Source: Medicago truncatula
Taxonomy: Eukaryota; Streptophyta; Magnoliopsida; Fabales; Fabaceae
Assembly (NCBI RefSeq): GCF_003473485.1
Contig: NC_053046.1
Coordinates: forward strand, 15,138,001-15,202,000
DNA length: 64,000 nt
Direction of reading: 5' to 3'
The position numbers and the translations under genes were made by a program. Numbering within the stretch: position 1 is the stretch's first letter; every line of letters starts with the position of its first letter. The notes below the pieces were generated by a model. That model ran no database searches, was not told where the DNA came from, and worked only from the letters and a program-made list of their open reading frames with translations. This document shows positions 34,698 to 47,170 of this stretch, one piece after another.

Positions 34698-36795
34698 ATG
34701 AAAAGTACAATGAAAGATGATTCAATTTCACTCTCTAAGACCCTTCTTCCATATACACTTCATCTTCTACTTCTCATAGCTCTCTTACCCATTGTTCTTC
34801 TTTATTTATACTTTTACCCTTTGTCTCTTACAAAATCTCAAACTCAGCTTCACCATGCCACTAGTTCTTCTCCAACACATTATACAGGTATGTTAATGCA
34901 TAACTTTGTCTTCTTTAAACTAATCATGTGTCTCATATTATGTCTTTTTTTTAAAAGTAATTCACACTTGAAAATGATTAGGTGTTTTTTTTAGAGGAAA
35001 AATGATTAGGTGTTGAATTGAACACTAAAATGGTGTGTATAGTCTTAAAAAATCCATGTTAGTTAGAGTAGTTGAAAGTAGTGGTTGAATAGTTAAGTGT
35101 ACTATATTCAATTAAATGAGGTAATCATTGGAAACAAATTAGTAAATATTTTTTTGGTATTTTAAAATGACAAATAATTTTAAGATGAGAATTAAACAAA
35201 CACTTACAGTGAGAAAGGTAATATTTTTTAACAAATCACCACAATTAAGGCCTTTGGTCTCATACCACCTCATGATATCCGGTATAAGGTAGTTGCTCTT
35301 TAAGCCCTCCGTCTTGCTATGAAGCCCTCCAGATTTATCGAAAGATATATGTTTCGATGGTGTACTTTTTAACTCCTTTTATCTATTGGAATGTATGTTT
35401 CGATGGTGTATTTTTCTTGTTTTAAGCAACACATGGAACCTAAAGAGCAACCATTTACAAAATTGTCACGGTTTTGATGTTTTGGGCCGGTTAATGGGCC
35501 TCGGCCCTCGGCTCTTCACACTTTTAATGAGTGCGTCTTATAAGGACTGTACCTTTAAAACCTCTGATATACAATCATGGGTGTATTGTAAACTAAGCCC
35601 CTTGATTAGATTTATTTAAACTATTTTGAATATTAGAATTTAGATTTATACATGTAATTAACACATTGTTATTCTATTGACAGTAAATGACAAACACAAA
35701 ATTGATGAGCATCCATGTGACTACTTCAATGGAAAATGGATTCATGACAAAAAAGGTCCTTTATACAATGGAACAACATGTGGAACAATCAAACAAGGAC
35801 AAAATTGTATCACCAATGGAAGACCTGACTCAAACTACCTTTACTATAGATGGAAACCAAATGAGTGCAAACTTCCAAGGTTTGAACCAAACACTTTTCT
35901 CCAACTAAGCAAAAACAGACACATATCTTTTGTTGGAGATTCTTTAGCTAGAAACCAATTTGAGTCTCTTCTTTGCATGTTATCAACTGTTTCAAAACCT
36001 AAACCTGTCCACCATAAAGGTTCACATTGGTGGCATTTTCCTTCTCACAATGCAACATTATCTGTGTATTGGTCGCCATTTCTTGTGCAAGGTGATGAAA
36101 GATCAAAATCCGGGCCAAATTTTAATACAATACATCTGGATCGTGTTAACGAAAAATTGGCGAAGGATATGGATGGAATCGACTTGATTGTGTTATCATT
36201 TGGAAATTGGTTTATTAATGTTCCTTCAGTTTATTATGAGAATGGTTTGGTTTTAGGATGCTTAAATTGTTCCGGTTTCGGTCTTAATTACACTGATATC
36301 GGTTTTTACGTTCCATTAAGAAAGGCTTTAAGGACTTGTCTTAATGGCATAATTGAGAGGAAAGTTGCTAAAAGGAATGGAATTGGAGTAATTGTGAAAA
36401 CTTTTTCACCTTCTCATTTTGATGGTGATTGGGATAAGGCTGGAACATGTTCAAAGATTGAACCTTATGTAAAGGGTGAGAAGAAAATTGGAAAAATGGA
36501 AAGTGAGATTAGAAGGATTGAGATTGAAGAAGTGGAAAATGCTAAGAAAAAATCAAATGCATTTGGAGGGATTAGATTTGAGGTATTGGATGTAACTGAA
36601 TTGGCATTGTTGAGACCAGATGGTCATCCAGGTGCTTACATGAATCCTTTTCCGTTCGCGAACGGTGTTCCAAAGTATGTGCAAAATGATTGTGTTCATT
36701 GGTGTTTGCCTGGACCTATAGATACTTGGAATGAGATTTTTCTAGAGATGATGAAGAAGTGGGATTGGAAGGGACAACCAAGGAGTGAAGAGTGA
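34698..36795 (+). CDS. TBL gene 2
   Basis: Exon 1 (34698-34887) gives the anchor LHLLLLIALLPIVLLYLYFY. Exon 2 (35684-36795) gives the PMR5N and PC-esterase domains, 433 residues in all. GDS lies at 148-150, and DxxH (DCVHW) starts near 399. The first ATG in the leader, at 34687, is followed almost at once by a stop, so 34698 is the start. The intron (34888-35683, about 0.8 kb) is the longest intact one in the array and carries an unexplained GC-richer stretch near 35230-35600. It is of the same subtype as TBL gene 4: both have SKPKPVHH, and IERK in place of IDRRGNKG. Replacement of the usual LRTTLNS by LRTCLNG is peculiar to this copy. It converges on TBL gene 3. Confidence 0.92.
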
Positions 36796-37711
36796 GACAT
36801 TCATTCCTCTTAGCTTGTTAATTTATTAATCTAATCTTTCCATAGAAAGATTATGTTTATTATGTTCATTCTCTGATCTTCTTCCATAATGGCACATATG
36901 TTGGTGGGAGACTTTTGTTTTTAGTTTCTAGACAAGGAAGATGTTTTAGTGTTTGAAAGCAACTTGGAACAATATGTAGATATTAAACTTTGATGTACAT
37001 TCATTATTCTGCTAAGTTACAATTGCTATCCATAAAAATTAAAAATTGATTTTCATTTTAGATTAGAGGAATTTATGGAGTAAAACAATGACTCCAATAA
37101 TATATTAAAGTAGTACCAAATATATGAAGTGTTTGATTAATTAATGACCACTAGTTAGGCATAATAGTTTCAGACATACTTTGCAGTTCACTACTTTTTT
37201 TCTCACCAACTTGGTTTTTTTCTTTGCTCAAGTACTCCTTGGACACATCTATAAGAGTTAAATATGTGTTGAAGCAATGTTGGGATTAAAGACAAAAATT
37301 TGATTTTAACATTTTCGATAGTAGACAAAGATATAAAGGCCAAATACTATTGTATCTTGTTTTCAAAAAGAAATCAAATGAAATGATTTGTTAATTTAGA
37401 TGCACAAACACACAAGGTACACACATGTGCACAAACACATTAGCAGTGTTGATGTGTTCGTGTCTATATTATGTCAGGTATCCGTACTTTATAGTCAACA
37501 GTTTCATTCACAATTGAAGAAGTAAATTAAACATTTTGAAGTTGCAATCTTTTTTTTTTTTTTGGAAGAACTCATTAAGATTGTAATTATTATCAATTAA
37601 AGTGACGATAATGACTATTTTACACTCTTTTAAAAGTATTTTGTTTTAAGCAGTGTCCTTTAAAATGAATGATTATTGAGTTTATAAATTTGATTTTAAT
37701 GAAGCGAAAAC

Positions 37712-38119
37712 TGGCAATTTCTACGGTGCATTCAATAAATTGAGTGTACCGGTACACCTATATATTAAATTAATAGTTTAATGTGTTATTTTTTTTTTAA
37801 AAAAAATATTTTCTATCGGTTACAATTATAATAATTATATTTTATTTCTCAAAAGTGTCCGCAAATCAAAATTCAATTTTTCTAAATTTTTATTACTCAT
37901 AATATAGTGAATACTTATTATTTTTTCGATAAAATTTTAATAAATTTGTATGATTCTTATAAAGAATGAAATGATGTTTTTTTCTTATGAAATAATATTT
38001 TCTAAAATATAAAAGTCAACAAGTATCCTTTTATTACATAAAAATAATCATTAACTTATTGATTTATGAAATAGGTGTACCGATACATCTTAATTTAAGG
38101 GTGTACCGTAGAAACTCCC
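37712..38119. mobile_element. MITE with long inverted ends
   Basis: The left arm has AATTTCTACGGTGC and GTGTACCGGTACACC. The right arm is its inverse, with GGTGTACCGATACATC and GTACCGTAGAAACTCCC. About 50 bases pair with some mismatches. Superfamily not determined. Confidence 0.75.
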
Positions 38120-38228
38120 TTATAATTATTCAAAAATGTTTTATAAACACTCAATTTTTCTTAATATGTGAAATCTAGTTAACCACGTGTAAATTGTGGT
38201 TAATTCAATTGAGCATATGATTAAGGGA

Positions 38229-38397
38229 AATATTAACTTGTGTCTTTGAGGCACAAATTTAGAAACTAAACATAGAAATATTTTTTTCGAAATTTTGCAT
38301 TCAATGTATTAAAATTTTAAAATCTTTTCTTTTTAAATACTCCTTTTTTAGCTTCTTAACATGTGCTCTTAGGACACAAGTTAGCATGATCCTTGTT
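38229..38397. mobile_element. Short MITE with TAACTTGTGTC ends
   Basis: The left end TTAACTTGTGTCTTTGAGGC and right end GCTCTTAGGACACAAGTTAG are inverse to each other over about 35 bases. Relatives of these ends frame the element at 44029-44694. Confidence 0.7.
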
Positions 38398-38839
38398 TAA
38401 AACATGACAAACTTAATTTTGATGATTAATATTTCAATTAAAGAAAATGTTTCGTGCTAGCAAAAATTTACAACCTAAAATTTCTAATTTATAATAAAAA
38501 AGTTTCTCTCAAAGTTTACTTTAATCTTGAGAATCTAGATTGATCGAGCTTAAGCAACTTTCACTTAATAAAGATGAAAACCTCAAAAAACCGGTTCAAA
38601 TATTTATGAAGTCGCATACATCATAACATTGAGAAGTAAGAGAAAAGAGTCAATAGCATTGGAGACTAGTCTCGTAGCTAACTTAAAGAGCCAAAGTTAG
38701 AAATCAATGCAAATATTTCCTTTTGATGTCTAATCTGAATCTTGAATTCTTTGTTCCAAGGTAATATAAGTCACATGTCATGTAAAAAAAAATGTATAAA
38801 TTAACAACATATGAGAAACACTTCATTCTTAATTCACTC

Positions 38840-40437
38840 CTAGCTAGGTTGTTCCTCCCATTTCTTTATAATTTCTAAAAATATCTCATTCCATGTATCA
38901 ATTGGTCCAGGCAAACACCAATGAACACAATCATTTTGCACATGTTCTTGAACCCCATTAAAGAATGGAAAAGGATTCATATAAGGACCTGGATGACCAT
39001 CTGGTCTTAACAAAGCCAATTTTGTTACATCCAATACTTCAAATCTTAACCTTCCAAATTCATTGCCTTTGGCTTTAGCAGCCACCACTTCTTCTATCTC
39101 AATCTTTCTCATCTCACCATCCATTCCTTCAACTTTCTTCTCTCCATTTCTATAAGGCTTAGTTTTTGGACAAGCACCAGCCTTATCCCAAGCACCTTCA
39201 AAATGATGTGGCGTAAATGTTGTAACAATTACATTAATTTCATTACCTTTATTTCCTCTTCTATCAATTATGCTATTAAGGGTAGTCCTTAAAGCCTTTC
39301 TTAATACATCATAAAACCCTATTTCAGTGTAATTAAGACCACAATAATGACACCCTAAAATTGTACCACCTTCATGGTAAATTGCAGGAAGCAAAAACCA
39401 ATGTCCAATTGATAGTACAATCATGTCCATTTGGTTCATATCCTTTGCCCATTTCTCATCAACATGATTCAAATATAGCTCATTATTTGGACTTGTGTTT
39501 GATTTTTCTATACCTTGTACTAAAAATGGAGACCAATACAAGGAAATGGTTGAATTGTATGAAGAAAAGTACCACCTAGAAAATTGATTGTCCTTGCCAT
39601 TTTGGTACACAAGTTTAGGAATTGAAGTAGTTGCTAACATACAAAGAAGAGACTCTAATTGGTTCCTAGCTAAAGAATCACCAACAAAAGCAATGTGTTT
39701 GTTCTTACTAAGTTGGAGAAAAGTGTTAGGTTCAAACCTTGGAAGTTTGCATTCATTTGGTTTCCATCTCCAATAAAGATAATCAGAATCAGGTCTCCCA
39801 TGTGTCATGCAATTTCTTCCTTCTTTCATCATGCCACATGTTGTATCATTGTACAAAGGGCCTCTAGTGTCTTTGACCCAATCACCCTTGGAATAATCAC
39901 ATTGGTTTTGGTGACCTTTTTTCTTTTCTGAAATAAAATAGTAAAGTTTTGTAAAACAACGGAACAATCCTATGAGTAAACAATCATTTTGGTCCATAAA
40001 ACATTGTCACTATTGTAGCCGAATATGACTAAATTACAAAAGCAACAAAATATATTTTTTGTTAAGTAATTTTATCGATTAAGATGATTCATGCACATTC
40101 GAACATCGAACTAATTAAAAAAATATATCAAAATCGATGATTAAACTATCTAAAAAAATATATATAAATTCAGTTTCGTTATACCTGAATAAGAAGATGA
40201 AGGAGGAGAAGCAGAATGAGAAGTGATGTTGATGATGGGTTTGGAATTAGTAATCTCAATTTTTGGAGCTTGAGAGAAAGGTAGATGGTAGAAGTATAGA
40301 AGAAGCATAGTTATGGGAAGCAAAGAACAAATAGTCAACGGTATAAGTCTCTTGGTGAATAAATTTGATTTATCTTTCAAAAAAATTGAAGTTCCCATTT
40401 TCATAGCTTTTTTTTGTGCTTTCTTTCCACTTCTCAT
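38840..40437 (-). CDS. TBL gene 3
   Basis: Exon 1 (40437-40185) and exon 2 (39927-38840) join in phase 1 to give 446 residues. The first ATG adds a lysine-rich tail, RSGKKAQKKAMK. An internal ATG at 40404 or 40398 would give an N-terminus like those of TBL genes 1 and 5 (MKMG/MG), so the start is uncertain. The anchor is ICSLLPITMLLLYFYHLPF. PMR5N starts at CDYSKGDWVKDTRGPLYNDT. GDS lies in FVGDSLARNQLESL and DxxH in DCVHWCLPG. A middle block (HYCGLNYTEIGFYDVLRKA, IDRRGNKGNEI) makes it the closest sister of TBL gene 1. Confidence 0.9.
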
Positions 40438-40911
40438 GTGTTTTTAGTTTTGATCAATGATTAAGGACACTTTCTATGGTGTTTTGTTGGGTTTTTTGCA
40501 TTAGGTGAAGTGAAAGTCAAAAGAGAAAAGCACGTTTTATTGCGTAATTGATTCTGTTATATGAATCAATAATTCACTTAACTTACTCATGTTTTGAAAT
40601 TATGGTTTGAATATTTATTGCCTTATAAAACTAATATCCCAATTTAAATTTTGTCCTGATTTTTTTGTTAGTTTGTGCTTTGAAAATATATGTAAAGTAG
40701 CTTCATAGACCTTGTAATGAAGCCTGATACGTACCAAAAGCAAATCACTCTGTTCCAGAAAAAAATAAAGATTTTCATATAGATTAAAATAGATGATAAA
40801 TGAAAGAAAGAAATATAATGCTGATTTTATTTATCTTAAGTGTACTCTGAAACATAATAATAATTTCAGCGTTATGCACATAATATCACTTAGAAGTTAT
40901 AATTGAACTTA

Positions 40912-41296
40912 GGTTAAATTGCATTTTTGGTCCCTTAACTATTAGGTAGTATCGTTTTGGTCCTTTAATTAAAATTTGATTTATTTTGGCCCCTTAACTT
41001 CTCTCAATTACACATTTTGCTCATTTCTATTAGTTTTAATTCAAATGTTAGATTTTCTTCATCATTTTCTCATCTTTTTCATCTTCATATCATCTCTATC
41101 AACCTTCAACAATAAGAATCCCAAAAAAATTCCAGAAGAAAATGAAAAAAAACCTAACGTTTTTGAATTAAAACTAACATAAAGGACCAAAATGTGTAAC
41201 GGAGAGAAGTTAAAGGACCAAAATAAATCGAATTTTAGTTAAGGGACCAAAGCGATACTACCTAAATAGTTAAAGGATCAAAAATGCAATTTCGCC
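40912..41296. mobile_element. Foldback MITE, Mutator-type ends
   Basis: It starts GGTTAAATTGCATTTTTGG and ends with the inverse CAAAAATGCAATTTCGCC. About 110 bases on each side (including GGTAGTATCGTTTTGGTCC) pair almost perfectly. Long inverted ends suggest a Mutator derivative, but I found no clear 9-bp target duplication. Confidence 0.75.
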
Positions 41297-41942
41297 AAAA
41301 AAATATTATTTCAACAATCATTTTCTGAGACAATTTATAAGACAATAAAGTATAGAGTGAAATATATGTATCGTAACAAATATCAAAACAATAGAAAGAA
41401 AAAAAAGTAAATATACATACTCCATATCGCATCATAATGAACACATATGAAAAGAGAAATGATATTTTAACATCCATTTAGTGACAACTTTTGCAACAAC
41501 TTTCTCTCTCATATTCATATTATTTTTTACTTTATCTCTCTATTGTTATGGTTTTCGTGTCAATATCACTTTTTTCTTTGTAAAGTATGGTTATCAAATA
41601 AATTATCATCAAATTGGTTGTTCAAATAATGGTATGAAAAATATGATTTTTTTAGATAGAAAACATGAAACTTGAAAGCAGCTGTTACCCACTTCACATA
41701 GATCTTGTTTCGTGGCAATGTTTGTTTCGTTTTCACAAAAGTCGCTTGTCCTATTGGTTTGACTTATTAGAATAATAATTACTCCCTTCGTCTCATATTA
41801 GATGATTTAGTTGACTCCGACACACGTATTAATGCATATGTTTTATTTTTAATATCTTCAATTCTCTATTAAAAATAAATTATGAAAATTTAATATTTTG
41901 AAATTTTTCATCGAGACGAATCCAACAACATCTTACATTATA

Positions 41943-42222
41943 CTCCCTCTGTCCCAAATTGTATGACGTTTTGGACATTTGACACGTATTAAGAAATGTA
42001 ATTAATTTTGTATGGGAAAAAGATATTATGAGTTGTTTTACAAAATTATCCTTAATAAATGGTATGGAAAAAATAAATTAAAGAATTGAAAGAAGAGAGA
42101 GTAATAAATAATTAAGGATATAATAGAAAAAACAACATTAATGTTTCATTGGTATTGTAAAGCGACATATAATTTGGGATAAATTTTTTTCCAAAACGAC
42201 ATACAATTTGGGATCGAGGGAG
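41943..42222. mobile_element. Stowaway-type MITE, 280 bp
   Basis: The ends are CTCCCTCTGTCCCAAATTG and the inverse CAATTTGGGATCGAGGGAG, with TA on both flanks. It has the same length and similar interior (GTTTCATTGGTATTGTAAAGC) as the nested MITE at 24795-25074. Confidence 0.9.
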
Positions 42223-42929
42223 TATTATTTATCTATGTGAATAAGTAGAAAAATATGGTCAAAGTATGTTAAAAGTATGTTAAGTGAATATTGTTTTTTG
42301 TCAAAAAGATCATCTATTTAGAAATAGATAGAGTATGTTGTTAACCTACTTTCATGACTTTCTAAGTCCAACGTAAATCCCCTTAGCCCCCACCAACTGT
42401 ATCACATAAAATTAGAGTCTCTTCTCCATCTCAACCTCTCCAACACACTAAAAATTGAAAAATGATTGCTGAAAAAGAATAGTGGCCAAAACTGAGTTTG
42501 CTTATACCACGAGTTTCAAATTGTATCATCTTCAGGGATGCCACCCCGCATCCCTGAGCATTGAGCATTAGCAGAGGCATCAAAATTATTATTTTGACGG
42601 AACATTAATTACCATGTTCTTGGAAAAAAAATTGTTTATCTCTTCTATTAACCATTCTATTTATTTTTTGTAAAATGTTTTTGCTCTCCCCTCTATTTAT
42701 TTTTTGCCAAAATGATTCAAACTTAGTTTTCTAAAATCTTTAAAGTTTTTCAACGAGATAATGCCATGAAATATATTGTATATCTAAACTCTTGTCTTTT
42801 CTTGGTGAGCAGAGTACCTTGTCTGATTATTTTGTCCATATACATTTCAACAAAATGGTTGCGCTGAGAGAAAGCATCGTCACGTTCTTGACTTAGTTTG
42901 TGTCATGCTTATCTCAGCTCTTGTCCCAA

Positions 42930-43420
42930 ACATGTGACCTTGTTGATCCTCCTTCTGATAAAAGCTCTTGTAGGATGAAAGTCACTGTATATAATAAAGA
43001 CTTTTTATGATGAATCTATCGAGGGATACAAAGCTCGTCTTGTTGCAAAAGAATTCACCAAGAAAATGGTATTAAGTATGAAAAAAGATTTTCCACTGTT
43101 GCACGCATTATCTATGTTTGAACACTTGGCATTGCAACCACTTTCAAATGGAGACTCACTCATATGAATATGAATGTTAAAAATGTATTTCTCAATGGCA
43201 AGTTAGTAAAGAAAAAGAAAGTTTTACACGCATCTTCCTCTAGGATATACATGTTAGGAAAACAAAGTGTATTGCCTTCGTCAAGTTCTATATGGTCTCA
43301 AACAAACACCTAAAGTTTGGTTTGTTAAATTTCACAAGACTATCAAAAAGTTAAATTTCTCTTCTAGTGCTCATGACTCGGCTATTTTTACCAGAAGTGT
43401 GGTTATGTTTTCCAGATCGT
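42930..43420 (+). mobile_element. Ty1/copia retrotransposon fossil (reverse-transcriptase region)
   Basis: Scattered peptide phrases typical of plant copia reverse transcriptase occur in order on the plus strand, for example YKARLVAKEF and LYGLKQTPKVWF. No LTRs, integrase or gag were recognised around it. The copy is clearly broken, with several breaks and strong divergence, and is probably old. Borders are approximate. Confidence 0.75.
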
Positions 43421-44028
43421 TTGACCTCTTTGTTTTCCAATATTTTCGTGCTTACTTTATCAAAACCAGGTGGAAATTTGGGTGTTCTATCAAAGTTGTT
43501 ACACCCTTCTTGATGACATTCATGACTGCTATTTCCCATTTTGGATTCGTTGGTTAGGCAGCAGCTTTTAGAATCTGTATCAATCACAAAGCAACTAGAA
43601 GGCATTTTTAGTTATGCAAGTAGCGACTTTTTAGGAATCTTTCGATCATAAAAATTTAATGAAACTTCTTAAAAATAATAAAAAAAAATTATTAAACTTA
43701 CGAACTCTCTTAAAGGAAAATAACGACTAATTCTAAGGTGAAACCTAAGAGTCTAAATGAACTAAAACTAAAATAATGTATGTATTCTAAGCAAAGGGAA
43801 AATAAAGCTATTCTAACAAAATTACAAAAGTAAAACTACCCTATTCTAAGAAAAAAATTAAACTATCTAGAAGTACTAATCCTAATCCTAAAGATTCAAG
43901 CTAACTCTAATACTAGAGAATAGAGATTATTCCTCTTAAAAAAAAAAGAGAATAGAGATTATTCCTAAAAGATAACAACTAACCTAGACATAAAAATATG
44001 TTAATCATAATAATAAATAAAAGGGTAA

Positions 44029-44694
44029 TGTTAACTTGTGTCCTTAGGGCATATGTTAAGAGATCCAAAAAAAGAATTATTCCCTTAGAATGTGTTTGAA
44101 TGAGGTAATTGGAAAATTTTAAAGAATTTAGAATTCTAGGTAATTGAAATGATTCAATTAAAATGCTTTCATTTCTCAATATTTTTGTTTGGATAGAGTA
44201 ATAAAAGATTTCATTGTCATCATTTTGGGAAACTTTTGTAAATTTTAATTTTTTTAGGCCAAATTTAAAAATTGAAATTAGGGGTCAGTTTGTAAATTTC
44301 AAAAAATTTGAGGGGTCAATTTGCAATTTTTATAATTTTATTGGGTCGAATTGAAAATTTGAGGACCAAAATGCAAAATTTGAAAATTTATAACTTTGAA
44401 GAGTTTTGAAATTCTTAACTTTTAGGTGTCATTTGAAATTCTCTAAATTTAACTTGAATAAAATACTTCATAAATTTCCATCATTTTGAATATTCTACAA
44501 ATTATTATTCAAACAATGGAATTCACCTCAAAGTATTTGAATTCCCTCAAAACATTCCTCCATCCAAACACACTCTTAAACTTTGTAAATTCAATTCATT
44601 AAAACATTAAAAATTAAATTTAATGCACGCATTCTAATACATTATTTCTACATTTGCCTTCTAAACTTGTGTCTTAGGGCAAAAGTTAACATTT
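44029..44694. mobile_element. MITE with GTTAACTTGTGTC ends, interrupted by a Tourist-like MITE
   Basis: The left end GTTAACTTGTGTCCTTAGGG and the inverse of the right end (GTTAACTTTTGCCCTAAGAC) match with gaps. These resemble the ends at 38229-38397. The interior is almost wholly occupied by the second element. Confidence 0.6.
44088..44575. mobile_element. Tourist-like MITE (PIF/Harbinger type)
   Basis: The ends are GAATGTGTTTGAATGAGG and the inverse GAGTGTGTTTGGATGGAGG, flanked on both sides by TTA (44085-44087 and 44576-44578), the usual 3-bp duplication of Harbinger-derived MITEs. It is 488 bp with no coding capacity. Confidence 0.8.
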
Positions 44695-45475
44695 CTGTAA
44701 ATAAAAATTAAAAATTAAAAAGAAAGAAATTTATCCTATTAATTAGCAACGACTTAGAAAATAAAAACTAAATAACAAAATTAATAAGCTTAGAAAATAA
44801 AAACTAAATAACAAAATTAATAAGTAAAGTGAATTACCTCGATGAAAATCAACAATCCCCGTCAACAACGTAAAAAATTTGATGACTAAATTTTGACAAG
44901 TGCACCTGTTTCAAGTAATAAAGTGATAAGTAAAATCGTCTCCACATGAATTTTCATTTAACTAGAAAACTAGCTAAAGTTATTAAAAATAGTAAAAAAA
45001 AAAAAAAAAAAACTAGCTAAAGTTATTAAAAATAGTAAAAAAATAATAATTAAACGGAGGGAGTTAGCAAATTTGATTTGATTGTGCATAACAATAATTT
45101 AATTGCAGAAAAGTAAATAGTTTTGATTGCAAAATGTAGCGACAGTTATAAACAAAAGGGTTTCTGATAGATTAAAGTCAAATCAAAATCAAACAATTAT
45201 CCGTTATAAAAAAAGAGTTTTATTTGAGTGATGAGTTCATGAAATTTTTATGTCTCCCCAGTTGCCAAGTTATTACAAGTCCCCCCACCTCTCTAAATTT
45301 AGTTAATTTGTTGGAATAGACTCAAAACATCATATATTCCTGTTAAAATAAGAGTGATATGTTTAAGCCAATACCAAAAGGGATTATACTAATTACCATC
45401 TTAAATTTTAAAAATACTAGTGATTATCTTTAAGATGCTGAATAAATCTTACAAAAATGATGCTAAAAAAGAAAG

Positions 45476-46522
45476 AGTTTTTCTATTCACACCCTATATA
45501 TTTCTGGTTCACAGCCTATATATTTTTGGTTACACCCAGTTTTTTTAAAAAGTTTTTGATAATACCAAAATTGTCCTTTTATATAAAATTTTTTAAAATC
45601 TTGATTTCATTCATTGTCACTCTAAAATTCCACTCTCTTTCACCCACCAACGATCAAACAATCCTGATGTTCAATTAATCTCTATGGAAGATTAAAGAGT
45701 GAATCAAAACATTTTTCATTCATACTCGATTGCATATAAATAAGTGAATTTTTTCTTCTTTTTCAATAATGCTGGTTTCAATTTTCTTCTTCTTGTTCAA
45801 CTGCACTGTACGACAGTTTCAGTTTTACATTGTTGAGGTTAACTTAAATTCAGTTCAAGTAGGTTCATGTAAACTTAGTTTACATAATCTACATAAACTT
45901 AGTTTACATAACCTACTTAAACTGAGTTCAAGTATGTACACTTAAACTCGGTTTACATGACATACTTAAACTAAGTTTACATGTACATACTTAAACTGAT
46001 ATTACGTATAATCATTGAACAAGATTGAACTTTTAAATGTACACTTAAACTCAGTTTACATGACCGACTTAAACTGAGTTTACATGACCTACTTAAACTG
46101 AGTTTAAGTATGTATACTTAAACTCAGTTTACATGAGCTACTTAATCTAAGTTTACATGATCTACTTAAAGTGAGTTTAAGTATGTACACTTAAACTTAA
46201 TTTACATGACCTACTTAAAATAAGTTTACATGTACATACTTAAACTGAGATTACGTAGAATCATTGAACAAGGTTGAACTTTTAAATGTAGACTTAAACT
46301 CGTTTACATGACTTACTTAAACTGAATTTAAGTATGTACACTTAAACTCAGTTTACCTGATCTACTGAAACTAAGTTTACACGACCTACTTAAACTGAAG
46401 AGGGATTTTAGGGTGTAACCAAGAAAAAAGAAAGATGCTTTTTGAAAATTAAATTTTATGGAAGGATAATTTTGACATTTTGAAGTGCAACCAGGATTAA
46501 ACAGGGTGTAATTAGAAAAACT
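45476..46522. mobile_element. Terminal-inverted-repeat element carrying a palindromic minisatellite
   Basis: The left end AGTTTTTCTATTCACACCC pairs with the inverse of the right end, AGTTTTTCTAATTACACCC. A second arm motif (GGTTACACCC) also recurs inverted at 46410-46422. The flanks read like a continuous sequence once the element is removed, as judged from a related stretch at 46895-46990 that lacks it. The interior from 45838 is a minisatellite. No coding sequence is present; superfamily unknown. Confidence 0.65.
45838..46395. repeat. Minisatellite of palindromic ACTTAAACTGAGTTTA-type units
   Basis: About 550 bases made of alternating ACTTAAACTGAGTTTACATG, ACCTACTTAAACT and AAGTATGTACACTTAAACTC phrases. 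Each core, such as TTAAACTGAGTTTAA, is itself nearly self-complementary. A higher-order unit of roughly 240 bases also repeats: AATCATTGAACAAG.TTGAACTTTTAAATGTA occurs at about 46010 and 46259. Confidence 0.85.
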
Positions 46523-46559
46523 AAAAAAATACTTCATTTTCTTTATCCAATACGTCATA

Positions 46560-47170
46560 GTTCTTAAAAAGTGTTTCCTATTAAAAAACCATAATCTATG
46601 ACTCGCGTTTTATAAATTGTTCGATAATTTAAAAGCATTAGTCATTTTAAAAAAAATATCAAAACATAACTTATGGCTCACGTTTTTATTATAATTTTTC
46701 TAGAGATACAATAAGATCCAACAATCATGGAAGATAGAGATAGAAAAATAAAGTTTTGATCAAACAGACCCTTCTTGGACATTTCTTGGACCTTCCACTA
46801 AAGGGGTCTATTGCTTAGAAAACAATCGTGTTTCTAATATTATATTTCAAATAAATTAGTTGACCGTAAAAGTGTCTTTTATTTTATGTAGTAATGATCG
46901 ATTATCTTTAAGATGTTGAACAAGTCTTATAAAATTAATGCTCAATAAGAAATACTTCACTTTTTTAACCAATACTTCATAATTCTTAAAAGCATAGCTC
47001 ACGTTTTTATGAATTGTTGATAATTTAAAAGCATTAGTCATAGTCAAAAAAATACCAAAATATAATTTATGTACATATGAATCACGATTTATTAGAAAAT
47101 TTTCTGGATATACTACAAGATCCAACAATCATGGAAGAAAGAGATAGAAGAATAAAGTTGAAAGAGTTTA
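46560..47170 (+). repeat. Tandem copies of a TBL upstream block before TBL gene 4
   Basis: Two successive copies (about 46560-46765 and 46865-47165) share TACTTCATAATTCTTAAAA-like, GCTCACGTTTTTAT and, at the end nearest the gene, GATCCAACAATCATGGAAGA followed by a GAGATAGA..AATAAAGTT stretch. The same block lies inverted before TBL gene 5 (about 62620-62900). It could be promoter sequence, but only its conservation and position suggest that. Confidence 0.75.

Larger units (their letters stand above)
36796..38839. other. Convergent intergenic region between TBL genes 2 and 3
   Basis: It holds the two 3' ends and two MITEs (37712-38119 and 38229-38397, listed separately). No gene is seen. Confidence 0.55.

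Noticed and set aside
45838-46395. CRISPR array
   Set aside because: No unique spacers of constant length between identical repeats, and the DNA is plant; it is a palindromic minisatellite.
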